This document shows, piece after piece, positions 56,710-64,000 of a stretch of 64,000 nt of DNA (position 1 is its first letter; each line of letters opens with the position of its first letter). Source of the stretch: Bacteroidota bacterium. GTDB taxonomy: Bacteria; Bacteroidota; Bacteroidia; AKYH767-A; OLB10. Location of the stretch: assembly GCA_016713445.1 (NCBI GenBank), contig JADJPB010000009.1, forward strand, positions 186,001-250,000, read 5' to 3'. The translations under genes and the position numbers were made by a program. The notes under the pieces were generated by a model, which saw only the letters and a list, made by a program, of their open reading frames with translations, made no database searches and was not told the DNA's origin.

Positions 56710-58782
56710 TTATCGGTTTAATATTTTACTTTGATCGCGATATCCGGGTTTATCTTGATACCAATCAGGATACAATATACCTCCTGACTGAACCCAACTT
56801 GAAAACTTTAAGTAGGCTTGAATAATTTTATTTTTCTCGGTTACAATACCGAAATTATCAGGAATATTAAGGCACCAAGGTAAATTAACATCGGATTTAT
56901 AAAAGCGTCCTAAGGCAGGATTTGTTCTGTCTTGACCGGTTCCGAATAATGTTGGATCAGCTAAACTTGTAGGTGTTTTGTCTGCCAAATGTACCTCTGT
57001 CCCTCGAGTCATATTACTAATCAAAAATGGGTTAAATGGCCCACTACCTAAGTTGGCAATTGGAATTGGGGAGATAAGGGTGATTTCTAGATTTAAAGTG
57101 TCGCTTACAACAACAGGTGATCCAGGTTCAGTATTTACATAGTAACCAATGGGGCGAGGGGCTATGGAGTTTGAATTGTCAAAAGCAATAACGACAGCAT
57201 TAGTTTGTCCGGACTCTGTTCCATTAGGATTTAAAGAAATATAATTCTCGGATAATAATGTTCCTGTTATACTTTGAATGAAAGAGGGTGGGAAAGGAAG
57301 TTCAATTCCAAACCCGTGTTTGAATGATCCTCCCGCTGCTTTAATATATATTTTAGCTTTTATCTTTTTTACATGATTACTCGCATTTTGAATGGAGTTA
57401 AAACGATAACCGACAATCATATCGTTCATGTCGTAATCACCTCGGTAAGGCCATAAATCTTCAAATGCAAGATGCCCAAATGTATTTTCAGCTGGATAAA
57501 AGGTATTGTATGCTAAGGTGGGGTCAGAAGGATAATCATCTTGTAAATCCGGAACACCATCGTTGTCAGTATCAATTCCGGTATTTACGTTATTCACAAG
57601 GTTTGAATAAATTGCGTTTGCTGGATATGATGTCATGTAGAAAACAGCATCATTAAAATCATTATCACTTCCTGTGGCTCGATTTAAATCTTCAAAGCCA
57701 ATAATCATTTTTTGTTCTAACGAATCCCAGAGAAGAACATTATGTGCTTTGTCGCTTGTGTTTGGCTCAGGATTAAGTTGATTGTCTGAATAGAATTGAG
57801 CATGCCCATTCCCTACTTGTGCTGTTGAAATATTATAAGAATTCGCTAAAAGTACGAATCCAATAATAGTATCAATACCGCAAGATCCAATATGTATTTT
57901 GTCGCCGGTGAGCAAATCGCCTCCTGAATTTGTAAATGAAAAATTGGGAAATACCACATTCAAGTTAACAATATCGTTTGTAGATTGCGGAGGATTATTT
58001 TTGTGGTATTTGTAATAGCCAATGGTGTTTCTGAATCCAGCTCCTTCATGTACAAAAGTCATCCATAAATCTGCATTTTGATTCACAGACAGGCTCGAGC
58101 TAACATTGGACGAAATATATTGTGGTGAGAAGGTTGGAACAGATCTGCGTTCTGGTAGAGATTGGTTAATTCGATTTAAAAAAGAACTACTTACTACATC
58201 ACGTGGATTTACCAAGTAATTTGGAACACCTTGTGCATTCCATGGACCCATGTAAATTTTGTTTGGAACAAAACTCAATTTGTTGCCGATGCTATTCCCA
58301 ATAAAATTTCTTTTGTTGATGTCAGTAGAAATGACGCGTTGTGGATTGCTGCTACCAATTGTTAAGTTTAGATAATTGCCCTGTATGTCTACAACGGAAT
58401 TATTGGGAATTCCAATAAAATCGGTATTGACAATCACATGATGAATAGTTTTGGATATTTTAAAAGTTTGATTCAATATACCACTTGAATTCGAAGAGCC
58501 TACAAATAATACTTCTCCATTATTTTCTGGAGTATCTGTCATGATTCTAACTTTTACTCCAGGAATGGGCTGGTCGTTACTTGTTAAAATATTGATCGTT
58601 AACGTTAGATTTTTTGTTAAATCGTAATTGAAAGTAGCAGGAATTTGCAGCTGCTGCATATCAGTAACGACAGCAGTTCCATCTGGTGCTTTGTATTCAT
58701 CAATATCTTTAACGCACGATTGAATCCCTAAAATGCAAATTAGTGCAACCCAATGATATCTACCTAACACTTTTTTTCTCAC
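56710..58782 (-). CDS. LruC-domain lipoprotein
   Basis: About 690 residues from GTG 58782, which places the lipobox (LICILGIQSC) at residue about 20; longer starts add a non-signal stretch. A DUF4114-like calcium-associated segment (FEDLNRATGSDNDFNDAVFYMT) is followed by an EF-like DTDNDGVPDLQDDYPSDP and the LruC domain (HLAFEDLWPYRGDYDMNDMIVGYRF). LruC proteins are surface or matrix proteins of Bacteroidota and other marine bacteria; function open. Shares a transcript with the beta-helix protein. Intact. Confidence 0.88.
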   Translation of the reverse strand: MRKKVLGRYHWVALICILGIQSCVKDIDEYKAPDGTAVVTDMQQLQIPATFNYDLTKNLTLTINILTSNDQPIPGVKVRIMTDTPENNGEVLFVGSSNSSGILNQTFKISKTIHHVIVNTDFIGIPNNSVVDIQGNYLNLTIGSSNPQRVISTDINKRNFIGNSIGNKLSFVPNKIYMGPWNAQGVPNYLVNPRDVVSSSFLNRINQSLPERRSVPTFSPQYISSNVSSSLSVNQNADLWMTFVHEGAGFRNTIGYYKYHKNNPPQSTNDIVNLNVVFPNFSFTNSGGDLLTGDKIHIGSCGIDTIIGFVLLANSYNISTAQVGNGHAQFYSDNQLNPEPNTSDKAHNVLLWDSLEQKMIIGFEDLNRATGSDNDFNDAVFYMTSYPANAIYSNLVNNVNTGIDTDNDGVPDLQDDYPSDPTLAYNTFYPAENTFGHLAFEDLWPYRGDYDMNDMIVGYRFNSIQNASNHVKKIKAKIYIKAAGGSFKHGFGIELPFPPSFIQSITGTLLSENYISLNPNGTESGQTNAVVIAFDNSNSIAPRPIGYYVNTEPGSPVVVSDTLNLEITLISPIPIANLGSGPFNPFLISNMTRGTEVHLADKTPTSLADPTLFGTGQDRTNPALGRFYKSDVNLPWCLNIPDNFGIVTEKNKIIQAYLKFSSWVQSGGILYPDWYQDKPGYRDQSKILNR

Positions 58783-58945
58783 TTTGTTCAAATTATGTAC
58801 AATAATACGCGATTCAACATGTGGAAGTTGAATTACAAATGCTATATTCTTACAGTTTGAATTACTGCTAAAAATCAATCTTTGTAATATTTTGTGTAAT
58901 GAAAAGTAAATAAGCACTAAAAAAATTTAATGTTTTAATTCAATT

Positions 58946-60130
58946 TTAAATTGTTGTGGAGACCTTTCTTTCCGATCTTTCCCAAATGGAGGATTGTTTG
59001 CCTTTAGAGAAACGAAGAAACCCTGCAATGGCTGCATAATTCATCATGGTTAAATAATAGGGTATAAAGAATGCCTTTATTTTTACTTCCTTTTTTTCGA
59101 GATAAAATCCAATCCATGCTAACAAATAAAAAGTTATATGTGCATACAATATTGTAAAGTAGGTCGAATTTTGTGATGCTAAATAAATATTCATAGGTAG
59201 GAGGCAGAGTAAAAAGAGTGGAGCCAATGTCCATCTCAATACTCTATGCGACACATATTGGAAAGTGAGAATGGGATGATTGAAGAAATTAAATAAACTT
59301 CCCAAGCGGCTCATAGCTTGCCACCCGCCTGCACAAATTCTAATTTTTCTCTTTAATTCTTCATGACTATTGGCTGATGCGGTTTCAGTAGCTGTTGCCG
59401 TTGGATCGTACATTACTCGATATCCCGCTTGAGTTATTCTTAATGATAAAACAAAGTCATCAAGTATGGTGTCTTCTTCCAAAGGACGAAATAAATGTTT
59501 TCGAAAGGAAAATAATTCACCAGCTGCACCTACTACTGTGTGTAAACGTGCATCGAATCTTTTCAACATGGATTCGTACTTCCAATAGAATCCTTCACCA
59601 GCTCCTGCAGCATTTTCTTTTTCAGATTGACTGATTCTTTTTTCTCCACTTACTGCACCAATTTCTGGATTTATGTAATGACGCACCATGTTTTTGATTG
59701 TGTTGGATGGTAGTACCGTATTCGCATCTGAGAAAATGATGATCTCACCCTCCGCTTGAGCTACAGATCTGTTTTCAGCAGCTGATTTACCTCTTCGAAT
59801 AGGATCATGTAAAACTTCAATGTTGGAATAATTTTCCAATTTTATTTGTGATCCATCAGTACTTCCATCGGTAATAAATAAAATTTGAAGTTTTTCTGTT
59901 GGATAATCTAACTGTAGTGTGTTATGAACTTTGTTTTCTAAAATATCTATTTCATTATAACATGGTACAATGAATGTAACAGTAGGTTCAAAACTAGGAT
60001 TAATGACCGTGTAAGATTTGGTAACTATCTCTTTGATGCGAACGAGTCCATACAGTAGTATGCCATAGCCAAAGTAGGCATAGAAGATGATAGTAATGAA
60101 TAACCAGAATAGGATTTCGATTGCGTTCAT
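58946..60130 (-). CDS. Membrane-bound GT2 glycosyltransferase (cellulose synthase-like)
   Basis: 394 residues. An N-terminal transmembrane helix (LFWLFITIIFYAYFGYGILL) anchors a GT-A domain: TFIVPCYNEIDIL, FITDGSTDGS, IIIFSDANTVLPSN (DxD-like), TILDDFVLSLRITQAGYRV (ED(D)) and the RxxxRxxGG processive-type element (KRKIRICAGGWQAM). Three C-terminal transmembrane helices follow. Likely makes or elongates an exopolysaccharide. ATGA overlap with the acyltransferase downstream of it indicates coupling. Intact. Confidence 0.9.
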   Translation of the reverse strand: MNAIEILFWLFITIIFYAYFGYGILLYGLVRIKEIVTKSYTVINPSFEPTVTFIVPCYNEIDILENKVHNTLQLDYPTEKLQILFITDGSTDGSQIKLENYSNIEVLHDPIRRGKSAAENRSVAQAEGEIIIFSDANTVLPSNTIKNMVRHYINPEIGAVSGEKRISQSEKENAAGAGEGFYWKYESMLKRFDARLHTVVGAAGELFSFRKHLFRPLEEDTILDDFVLSLRITQAGYRVMYDPTATATETASANSHEELKRKIRICAGGWQAMSRLGSLFNFFNHPILTFQYVSHRVLRWTLAPLFLLCLLPMNIYLASQNSTYFTILYAHITFYLLAWIGFYLEKKEVKIKAFFIPYYLTMMNYAAIAGFLRFSKGKQSSIWERSERKVSTTI

Positions 60131-60768
60131 GCTGCGTCTCTTAGTGGTGAATAATTTGGTGAAACCTTTTCCCAGATTTGGGTGGTTGAATTATATTGTT
60201 TGATGATACGTGCAGGATTTCCTGCCACAATTGAATAATCCGGAACACTCTTAGTGACGATACTTCCGGCGGCAACGATAACGTGTTTTCCAATTTGGAC
60301 ACCTGCCGTAATGACGGCATTAGCACCGATCCAACTGTCGTTTCCTATGCAAATGGGTGAAGTGGTACAAGGTTGAAGTCGAATGGGGGTATGAATATCT
60401 TCGTATCCATGATTCAATCCTGACATAACCACGTTTTGTGCAATGATGACATGATTTCCAATTTCAACTGGACCAATCAGAACATTGCTAATTCCAACCC
60501 GTGTATGGTCACCAATTTGAACATGTCCCATTCCATTATTAACTACTGAGAAATCTTCGATTGTCGAATTTTTTCCGATTGAAAAATTGTTGAATGGAAG
60601 AACATCCATTCGGGTGTTCCAGCAAATTCTCGATCCTTTTCCCTTTTTATGCTTAAGTGGATTTATAAATAGTCTTACCCAAAGTCGGGGACGGGCTTGA
60701 TTTTTAGGCATGAGAAGATATAGCAAAATCTTCTTTATTGCAGGATTTTTCTTGATGCTTTCAATCAT
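60127..60768 (-). CDS. Hexapeptide-repeat acyltransferase (WbbJ-like)
   Basis: About 213 residues from ATG 60768 (MIESIKKNPAIKK). Left-handed beta-helix repeats in the pattern [LIV]-G-x-x: IGKNSTIEDFSVV, IGDHTRVGISNVLI, IGNHVIIAQNVVM, IGNDSWIGANAVITAGVQIGKHVIVAAGSIV, ending in the VPDYSIVAGNPARIIKQY signature of O-acetyl/serine-acetyltransferase-like enzymes. Probably O-acetylates the sugar made by the neighbouring GT2. An earlier start would run into the divergent glycosyltransferase. Intact. Confidence 0.9.
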   Translation of the reverse strand: MIESIKKNPAIKKILLYLLMPKNQARPRLWVRLFINPLKHKKGKGSRICWNTRMDVLPFNNFSIGKNSTIEDFSVVNNGMGHVQIGDHTRVGISNVLIGPVEIGNHVIIAQNVVMSGLNHGYEDIHTPIRLQPCTTSPICIGNDSWIGANAVITAGVQIGKHVIVAAGSIVTKSVPDYSIVAGNPARIIKQYNSTTQIWEKVSPNYSPLRDAA

Positions 60769-60883
60769 AGTAATGGTTGTTACAGACGATATTTTACGTT
60801 GGTTTTCTAAAATAGTTATCGTGAAATGATCTTTAAGTAAAACCCTTGTAACTGATTCAAACTTTGAATCGTACAAGCGATCT

Positions 60884-62098
60884 ATGATTACTGGACAAGA
60901 TATCGTAGTCGTTGGGTTGCAACCTTGGGACATTAGTATTGGCAGCAATTGCAAGAATATTGCAATGGAGTTGGCTAAGAACAATCGTGTACTCTACGTG
61001 AATCCTTCGCTCGATCGAAGTACCTTTTTCAAAGGCAGAAATGACAAGAAAGTGCAGTTTAGAATAGATGTGATGAAAGGCCGGAAAGATGGATTGGTAA
61101 GAATTACCGAAAATCTCTGGTGCCTTTACCCGAAGAACATGATTGAATCTATCAATTGGATTCAATTCAAGGGAATTCATGATTTATTGAATAGACGAAA
61201 CAATAGATTGATCGCAAGTGATATTCGTGGCGCTATGAATCGTATTGGGATGCGCAGAATTACCTTGTTTAACGATCAAAACATGGTCAGGTGTTTTCAT
61301 ATGAAGGAGTATTTGAACCCTGATGTATTCGTTTATTATATCCGTGATAATTTAAGTACAATTCCTTATTTTCAGAAGCACGCCATGCAGATGGAAGCAG
61401 AGTTGATAAAAGAAGCTGATGTGGTAGCTACTAATTCTGAGTTTTTAGCAACGTATGCACGTGAATTCAATCCGAATGCACGAATGGTTGGACAAGGATG
61501 TGATTTCTCGATGTACTGCGAGCCGGAGAATATTGATGTTGCGGAAGAATTGAGTTCTATAAAAGGCCCAATCATTGGTTATACTGGATTTTTAACTTCA
61601 GTGCGTTTGGATATACAATTGCTGGAAGAATTTGCTTTCAAAAACGACCAATTGAGTTTAGTACTAGTAGGACCAGAAGATGATTCTTTTAAGGAAAGCA
61701 AATTGCATCAAATGTCAAATGTGCATTTCTTGGGAAATAAATCTCCTGAATCATTACCTTCTTACATAAAAGGTTTTGATGTCGCAATTAATCCACAAGT
61801 GATGAATGAAGTGACGATGGGGAATTATCCAAGAAAAATTGATGAATATTTAGCGTTGGGTAAACCAGTTGTGGCCACGCATACTCCTTTTATGGATTAC
61901 TTCAAAGAATATACTTATTTGGCGAAAAATTTGGAAGACTATGAACAAAAGATTGCGAAAGCAATCGCTGAAAATGATGCCGAAAAGGAAATTGCCCGAC
62001 GGAATTATGCATTAACTCATACTTGGGCAGAAAATGTTAAGGCAATTTCAGAATTGATAGAACCCTTCTTGTTAACTAACGTACAAAAACTAAGTTGA
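60884..62098 (+). CDS. Glycosyltransferase family 4-like
   Basis: 404 residues, GT-B layout. N-terminal DIVVVGLQPWDISIGSNCKNIAMELA; C-terminal domain with IIGYTGFLTSVRLDIQLLEEF, SLVLVGPEDDSF, NVHFLGNKSPESLPSYIKGFDVAINPQ and KIDEYLALGKPVVAT (EX7E-like). Resembles teichuronic-acid/TuaH-type glycosyltransferases. Starts at ATG 60884, 115 bases from the divergent acyltransferase. Followed at once by the methyltransferase on the same strand. Intact. Confidence 0.9.
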   Translation: MITGQDIVVVGLQPWDISIGSNCKNIAMELAKNNRVLYVNPSLDRSTFFKGRNDKKVQFRIDVMKGRKDGLVRITENLWCLYPKNMIESINWIQFKGIHDLLNRRNNRLIASDIRGAMNRIGMRRITLFNDQNMVRCFHMKEYLNPDVFVYYIRDNLSTIPYFQKHAMQMEAELIKEADVVATNSEFLATYAREFNPNARMVGQGCDFSMYCEPENIDVAEELSSIKGPIIGYTGFLTSVRLDIQLLEEFAFKNDQLSLVLVGPEDDSFKESKLHQMSNVHFLGNKSPESLPSYIKGFDVAINPQVMNEVTMGNYPRKIDEYLALGKPVVATHTPFMDYFKEYTYLAKNLEDYEQKIAKAIAENDAEKEIARRNYALTHTWAENVKAISELIEPFLLTNVQKLS

Positions 62099-62109
62099 AC
62101 ACATACATC

Positions 62110-62880
62110 ATGAAAAAAACTCAAATTAACATTGGCCGGTACACTGAATTCACAGAAACCGTTGACATTAAAAGATTAAATTTTATTGCTGATATTATTC
62201 AAACGTATTGTGTTCCTGGAGCGCGTATTTTGGATGTAGGATGTGGTAATGGTAATATAGCCAAAGGTATTGGTAGCTTAGGCTATGAAGTGCTTGGCAT
62301 TGATTTTAGCGAGAATGCTATTCGCTATGCAAAATCTAAAAATACACTTCCAAACGTTAAGTTTCAAGTCTGTAGCGCTGAAGAAGTGACCGATGGTGAT
62401 CAGTTTGATGCTGTGATTTGTAGTGAAGTATTGGAGCACTTGAATAATCCATCAACACTGATGACTACATTGGCAAAAATGCTTCGTCCAAATGCCATAT
62501 TTATTGCTACTGTTCCAAACGGTATGGGACCTCGTGAATTGCTTGTTACACGTCCGGTTCAACAAATGACCAACTCTTGGATGGGAAATGTAATCAACGG
62601 TTCGAAAAAGATGATGGGTTATAGCAACAGTACGGTGCAAAGTCAATCGGAAGATTTGACTCACGTGCAATTCTTTACTAAGAATGCAATTACTGAACTT
62701 ATCTCTTCACATGGCTTCGACTTGTTACAATTTAAACATTCAAACTTCATTGAAAAGGTGTTTCCTTATTCAATGCTTACGCGTCACATCAAAGCGCTCT
62801 CAATACTCGATAATAAAATGGTAGACTTCCTCCCATCACAGTTGGCAAGTGGATTTAACACTGCTTGGAGAAGGAAATAA
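62110..62880 (+). CDS. Class I SAM-dependent methyltransferase
   Basis: 256 residues from ATG 62110 (MKKTQINIGRY); a TTG start five codons earlier would overlap the preceding stop. The SAM motif ILDVGCGNGNIAKGI is at about 35-49, then EVLGIDFSENAIRYA and FDAVICSEVLEHLNNP, the UbiG/Methyltransf_11 pattern. The C-terminus (FDLLQFKHSNFIEKVFPYS) is of the type found with polysaccharide loci. Likely methylates a sugar or lipid in the same pathway. Intact. Confidence 0.88.
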   Translation: MKKTQINIGRYTEFTETVDIKRLNFIADIIQTYCVPGARILDVGCGNGNIAKGIGSLGYEVLGIDFSENAIRYAKSKNTLPNVKFQVCSAEEVTDGDQFDAVICSEVLEHLNNPSTLMTTLAKMLRPNAIFIATVPNGMGPRELLVTRPVQQMTNSWMGNVINGSKKMMGYSNSTVQSQSEDLTHVQFFTKNAITELISSHGFDLLQFKHSNFIEKVFPYSMLTRHIKALSILDNKMVDFLPSQLASGFNTAWRRK

Positions 62881-62900
62881 CTTATAGGAAAAAGGTGATA

Positions 62901-62942
62901 TTGAAAGCGGTCGGTTTGAATTTTCAAACCGACCGCTTTCAA
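62901..62942. terminator. Near-perfect palindrome between convergent genes, probable bidirectional terminator
   Basis: Arms 62901-62920 and 62923-62942 are exact reverse complements (20 bp) with a 2-base centre. It separates the convergent methyltransferase and glycosyltransferase. There is no strong T-run on either side, so termination is inferred from position. Confidence 0.6.
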
Positions 62943-62959
62943 TTAAAGGTGAAGATCAA

Positions 62960-64000
62960 CTAAGACGCTTTACGCTGTTTAAATGCATTTTTTTCTGATG
63001 CGTCGATGGCTTTTGAAATAACCCGCAAAGGTGGTTGAAAAGTGTTCTTGTATAATTCAATTAATTTTTTCGTGGATTCTGACCAGCTGAAATCTTTGCA
63101 TCTATTAAAACCTTTTTTGATTAGTTCTAATCGTAGGTTCTCATCATTGTCAATTTTTTCAATTCCTTTTGCCATGCCTTTTGGATCAAATGGATCCACA
63201 AGTAAAGCAGCTTCATTTGCAATTTCTGGCATGCATGAGCAGTTGGAAGTAATCACTGGTGTTCCACACGACATAGATTCTAAGATGGGTAATCCAAAAC
63301 TTTCTCGAATGGAAGGATAAAGAAATACAAAAGCTCGATTATATAAATCTGGCATGTATTCATGATTCACATAGTTGGTTAAATGGATGTGATCTTTTAA
63401 TCCAACCAAATTATATTTTTTAATGATTTTGCTTACCTCAGATAACTTGAGGTCGGTTATAACAATTTTTCGCTTTAATTTACCTTCCATTAATAGGTGA
63501 TGAAAAGCGATCAAGGTATTAGTTGTATTATTTTTAGGATCTGTATTGCCATGCACCAAATAAAACGGTTCGTTGGGTAAGTTGTATTTCAGTTTGCTCG
63601 CAAGTGTGCTTTGTTCCGGCTTGGGGGTGAAATTACTCGAACTAGCATTATTTATTATTGCAATTCGGTCCTTGAGTTGCGGGAGCGTGCTTGAAATTTC
63701 AGACTTTTCTGATTCCGAGACCGTAAAGATAGATGTTGCCTTTGGTAAAACTAATGGAACAATAAATTTTCGATAGGCATTGCCAATTCTCTGATATGTT
63801 GATCCACCTTTGAGTTGAAGATCCTCTCGTAGGTAAATAATGTCGTGTAAAGTGATGATTCTTTTACAATGCAAAAATAGGGGAGAGGTATTCCCTGTAG
63901 AATGAAGAATGTCAAGTTGATATTTAATTGCAAGGAATGGCAGTAGAAATTGTTCAGCAATTGGACTTGGGATTCTTGGAAGTTTGACGATCTTCACATT
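62960..64000 (-). CDS. Glycosyltransferase family 4, start outside window
   Basis: At least 345 residues; the frame is open to the window edge, so the start is probably beyond it (a GTG at 63997 is possible but lacks the usual N-terminal beta strand). C-terminal domain: PFYLVHGNTDPKNNTTNTLIAF, HIHLTNYVNHEYMPDLYNRA, YPSIRESFGLPILESMSCGTPVITS (EX7E: E in RESFG and E in LESMS), ALLVDPFDPKGMAKGI. The HGNTD in place of the usual VGxxxPRKN is a mild variation. Part of the polysaccharide region. Confidence 0.88.
   Translation of the reverse strand, partial: NVKIVKLPRIPSPIAEQFLLPFLAIKYQLDILHSTGNTSPLFLHCKRIITLHDIIYLREDLQLKGGSTYQRIGNAYRKFIVPLVLPKATSIFTVSESEKSEISSTLPQLKDRIAIINNASSSNFTPKPEQSTLASKLKYNLPNEPFYLVHGNTDPKNNTTNTLIAFHHLLMEGKLKRKIVITDLKLSEVSKIIKKYNLVGLKDHIHLTNYVNHEYMPDLYNRAFVFLYPSIRESFGLPILESMSCGTPVITSNCSCMPEIANEAALLVDPFDPKGMAKGIEKIDNDENLRLELIKKGFNRCKDFSWSESTKKLIELYKNTFQPPLRVISKAIDASEKNAFKQRKAS

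Overview
The window comes from the chromosome of a Bacteroidota bacterium (Flavobacteriales/Sphingobacteriales-like; I cannot place it more closely). The reasons are the AT-rich sequence, the recurring TAnnTTTG -7 promoter element, several secreted proteins with C-terminal type 9 secretion (T9SS) sorting domains, an LruC-domain lipoprotein, and gene neighbourhoods typical of the phylum (etfB-etfA-bifunctional nuclease; GT2-DUF4199; gmhA-gmhB). No CRISPR array, rRNA or tRNA was found. One structural RNA is clear: the small SRP RNA at 36.4-36.5 kb.

Layout. 0-1.2 kb: an IS4/IS50-like insertion sequence running off the left edge. 1.5-11.4 kb: housekeeping genes (prfC, a broken ompH/skp-like gene, a deoxynucleoside kinase, a GH3-fold protein, PolX-PHP, an M50 protease and sppA). 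11.4-15.8 kb: secreted GH16 hydrolase and a YCF48-type T9SS protein. 15.9-19.7 kb: energy metabolism (DUF151 nuclease, etfA, etfB, a small TPR protein, pdhB). 19.7-22.9 kb: an accessory stretch with repeats, a T9SS beta-propeller-like protein, a HigBA toxin-antitoxin pair and large palindromes. 22.9-27.7 kb: an ECF sigma factor with its membrane partner and a Spy-like protein, then a split transketolase with a von Willebrand A gene between its halves. 27.9-36.4 kb: mutS2, a lytic transglycosylase, gmhA/gmhB, two glycosyltransferases and DUF4199. 36.4-42 kb: SRP RNA, transaldolase, a large TPR secreted protein and two decayed secreted-protein genes. 42.1-55 kb: mostly RNA-modification and core genes (miaA, CCA transferase, mnmA, truA, tpiA), plus a secreted subtilase, a DoxX-like protein and an ABC exporter. 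55-64 kb: a cell-surface and polysaccharide region (beta-helix protein, LruC lipoprotein, three glycosyltransferases, hexapeptide acyltransferase, methyltransferase), continuing past the right edge.

The dominant oddity is the number of broken reading frames in genes that should be essential or conserved. At about 18 sites the frame is restored by adding or removing one base in a homopolymer run. This is the signature of uncorrected long-read sequence rather than genome decay, although several in-frame stops and one missing 5' end (pdhB) do not fit that explanation. Coordinates for broken genes span the whole reconstructed gene.

I did not find a convincing new multi-gene system. The best leads are a PolX protein that has lost all three polymerase aspartates while keeping its PHP active site, promoter elements so close to start codons that many mRNAs must have very short or no leaders, a HigBA promoter with an inverted repeat laid over its -33 element, and a set of 8-bp-period intergenic arrays and near-perfect palindromes.
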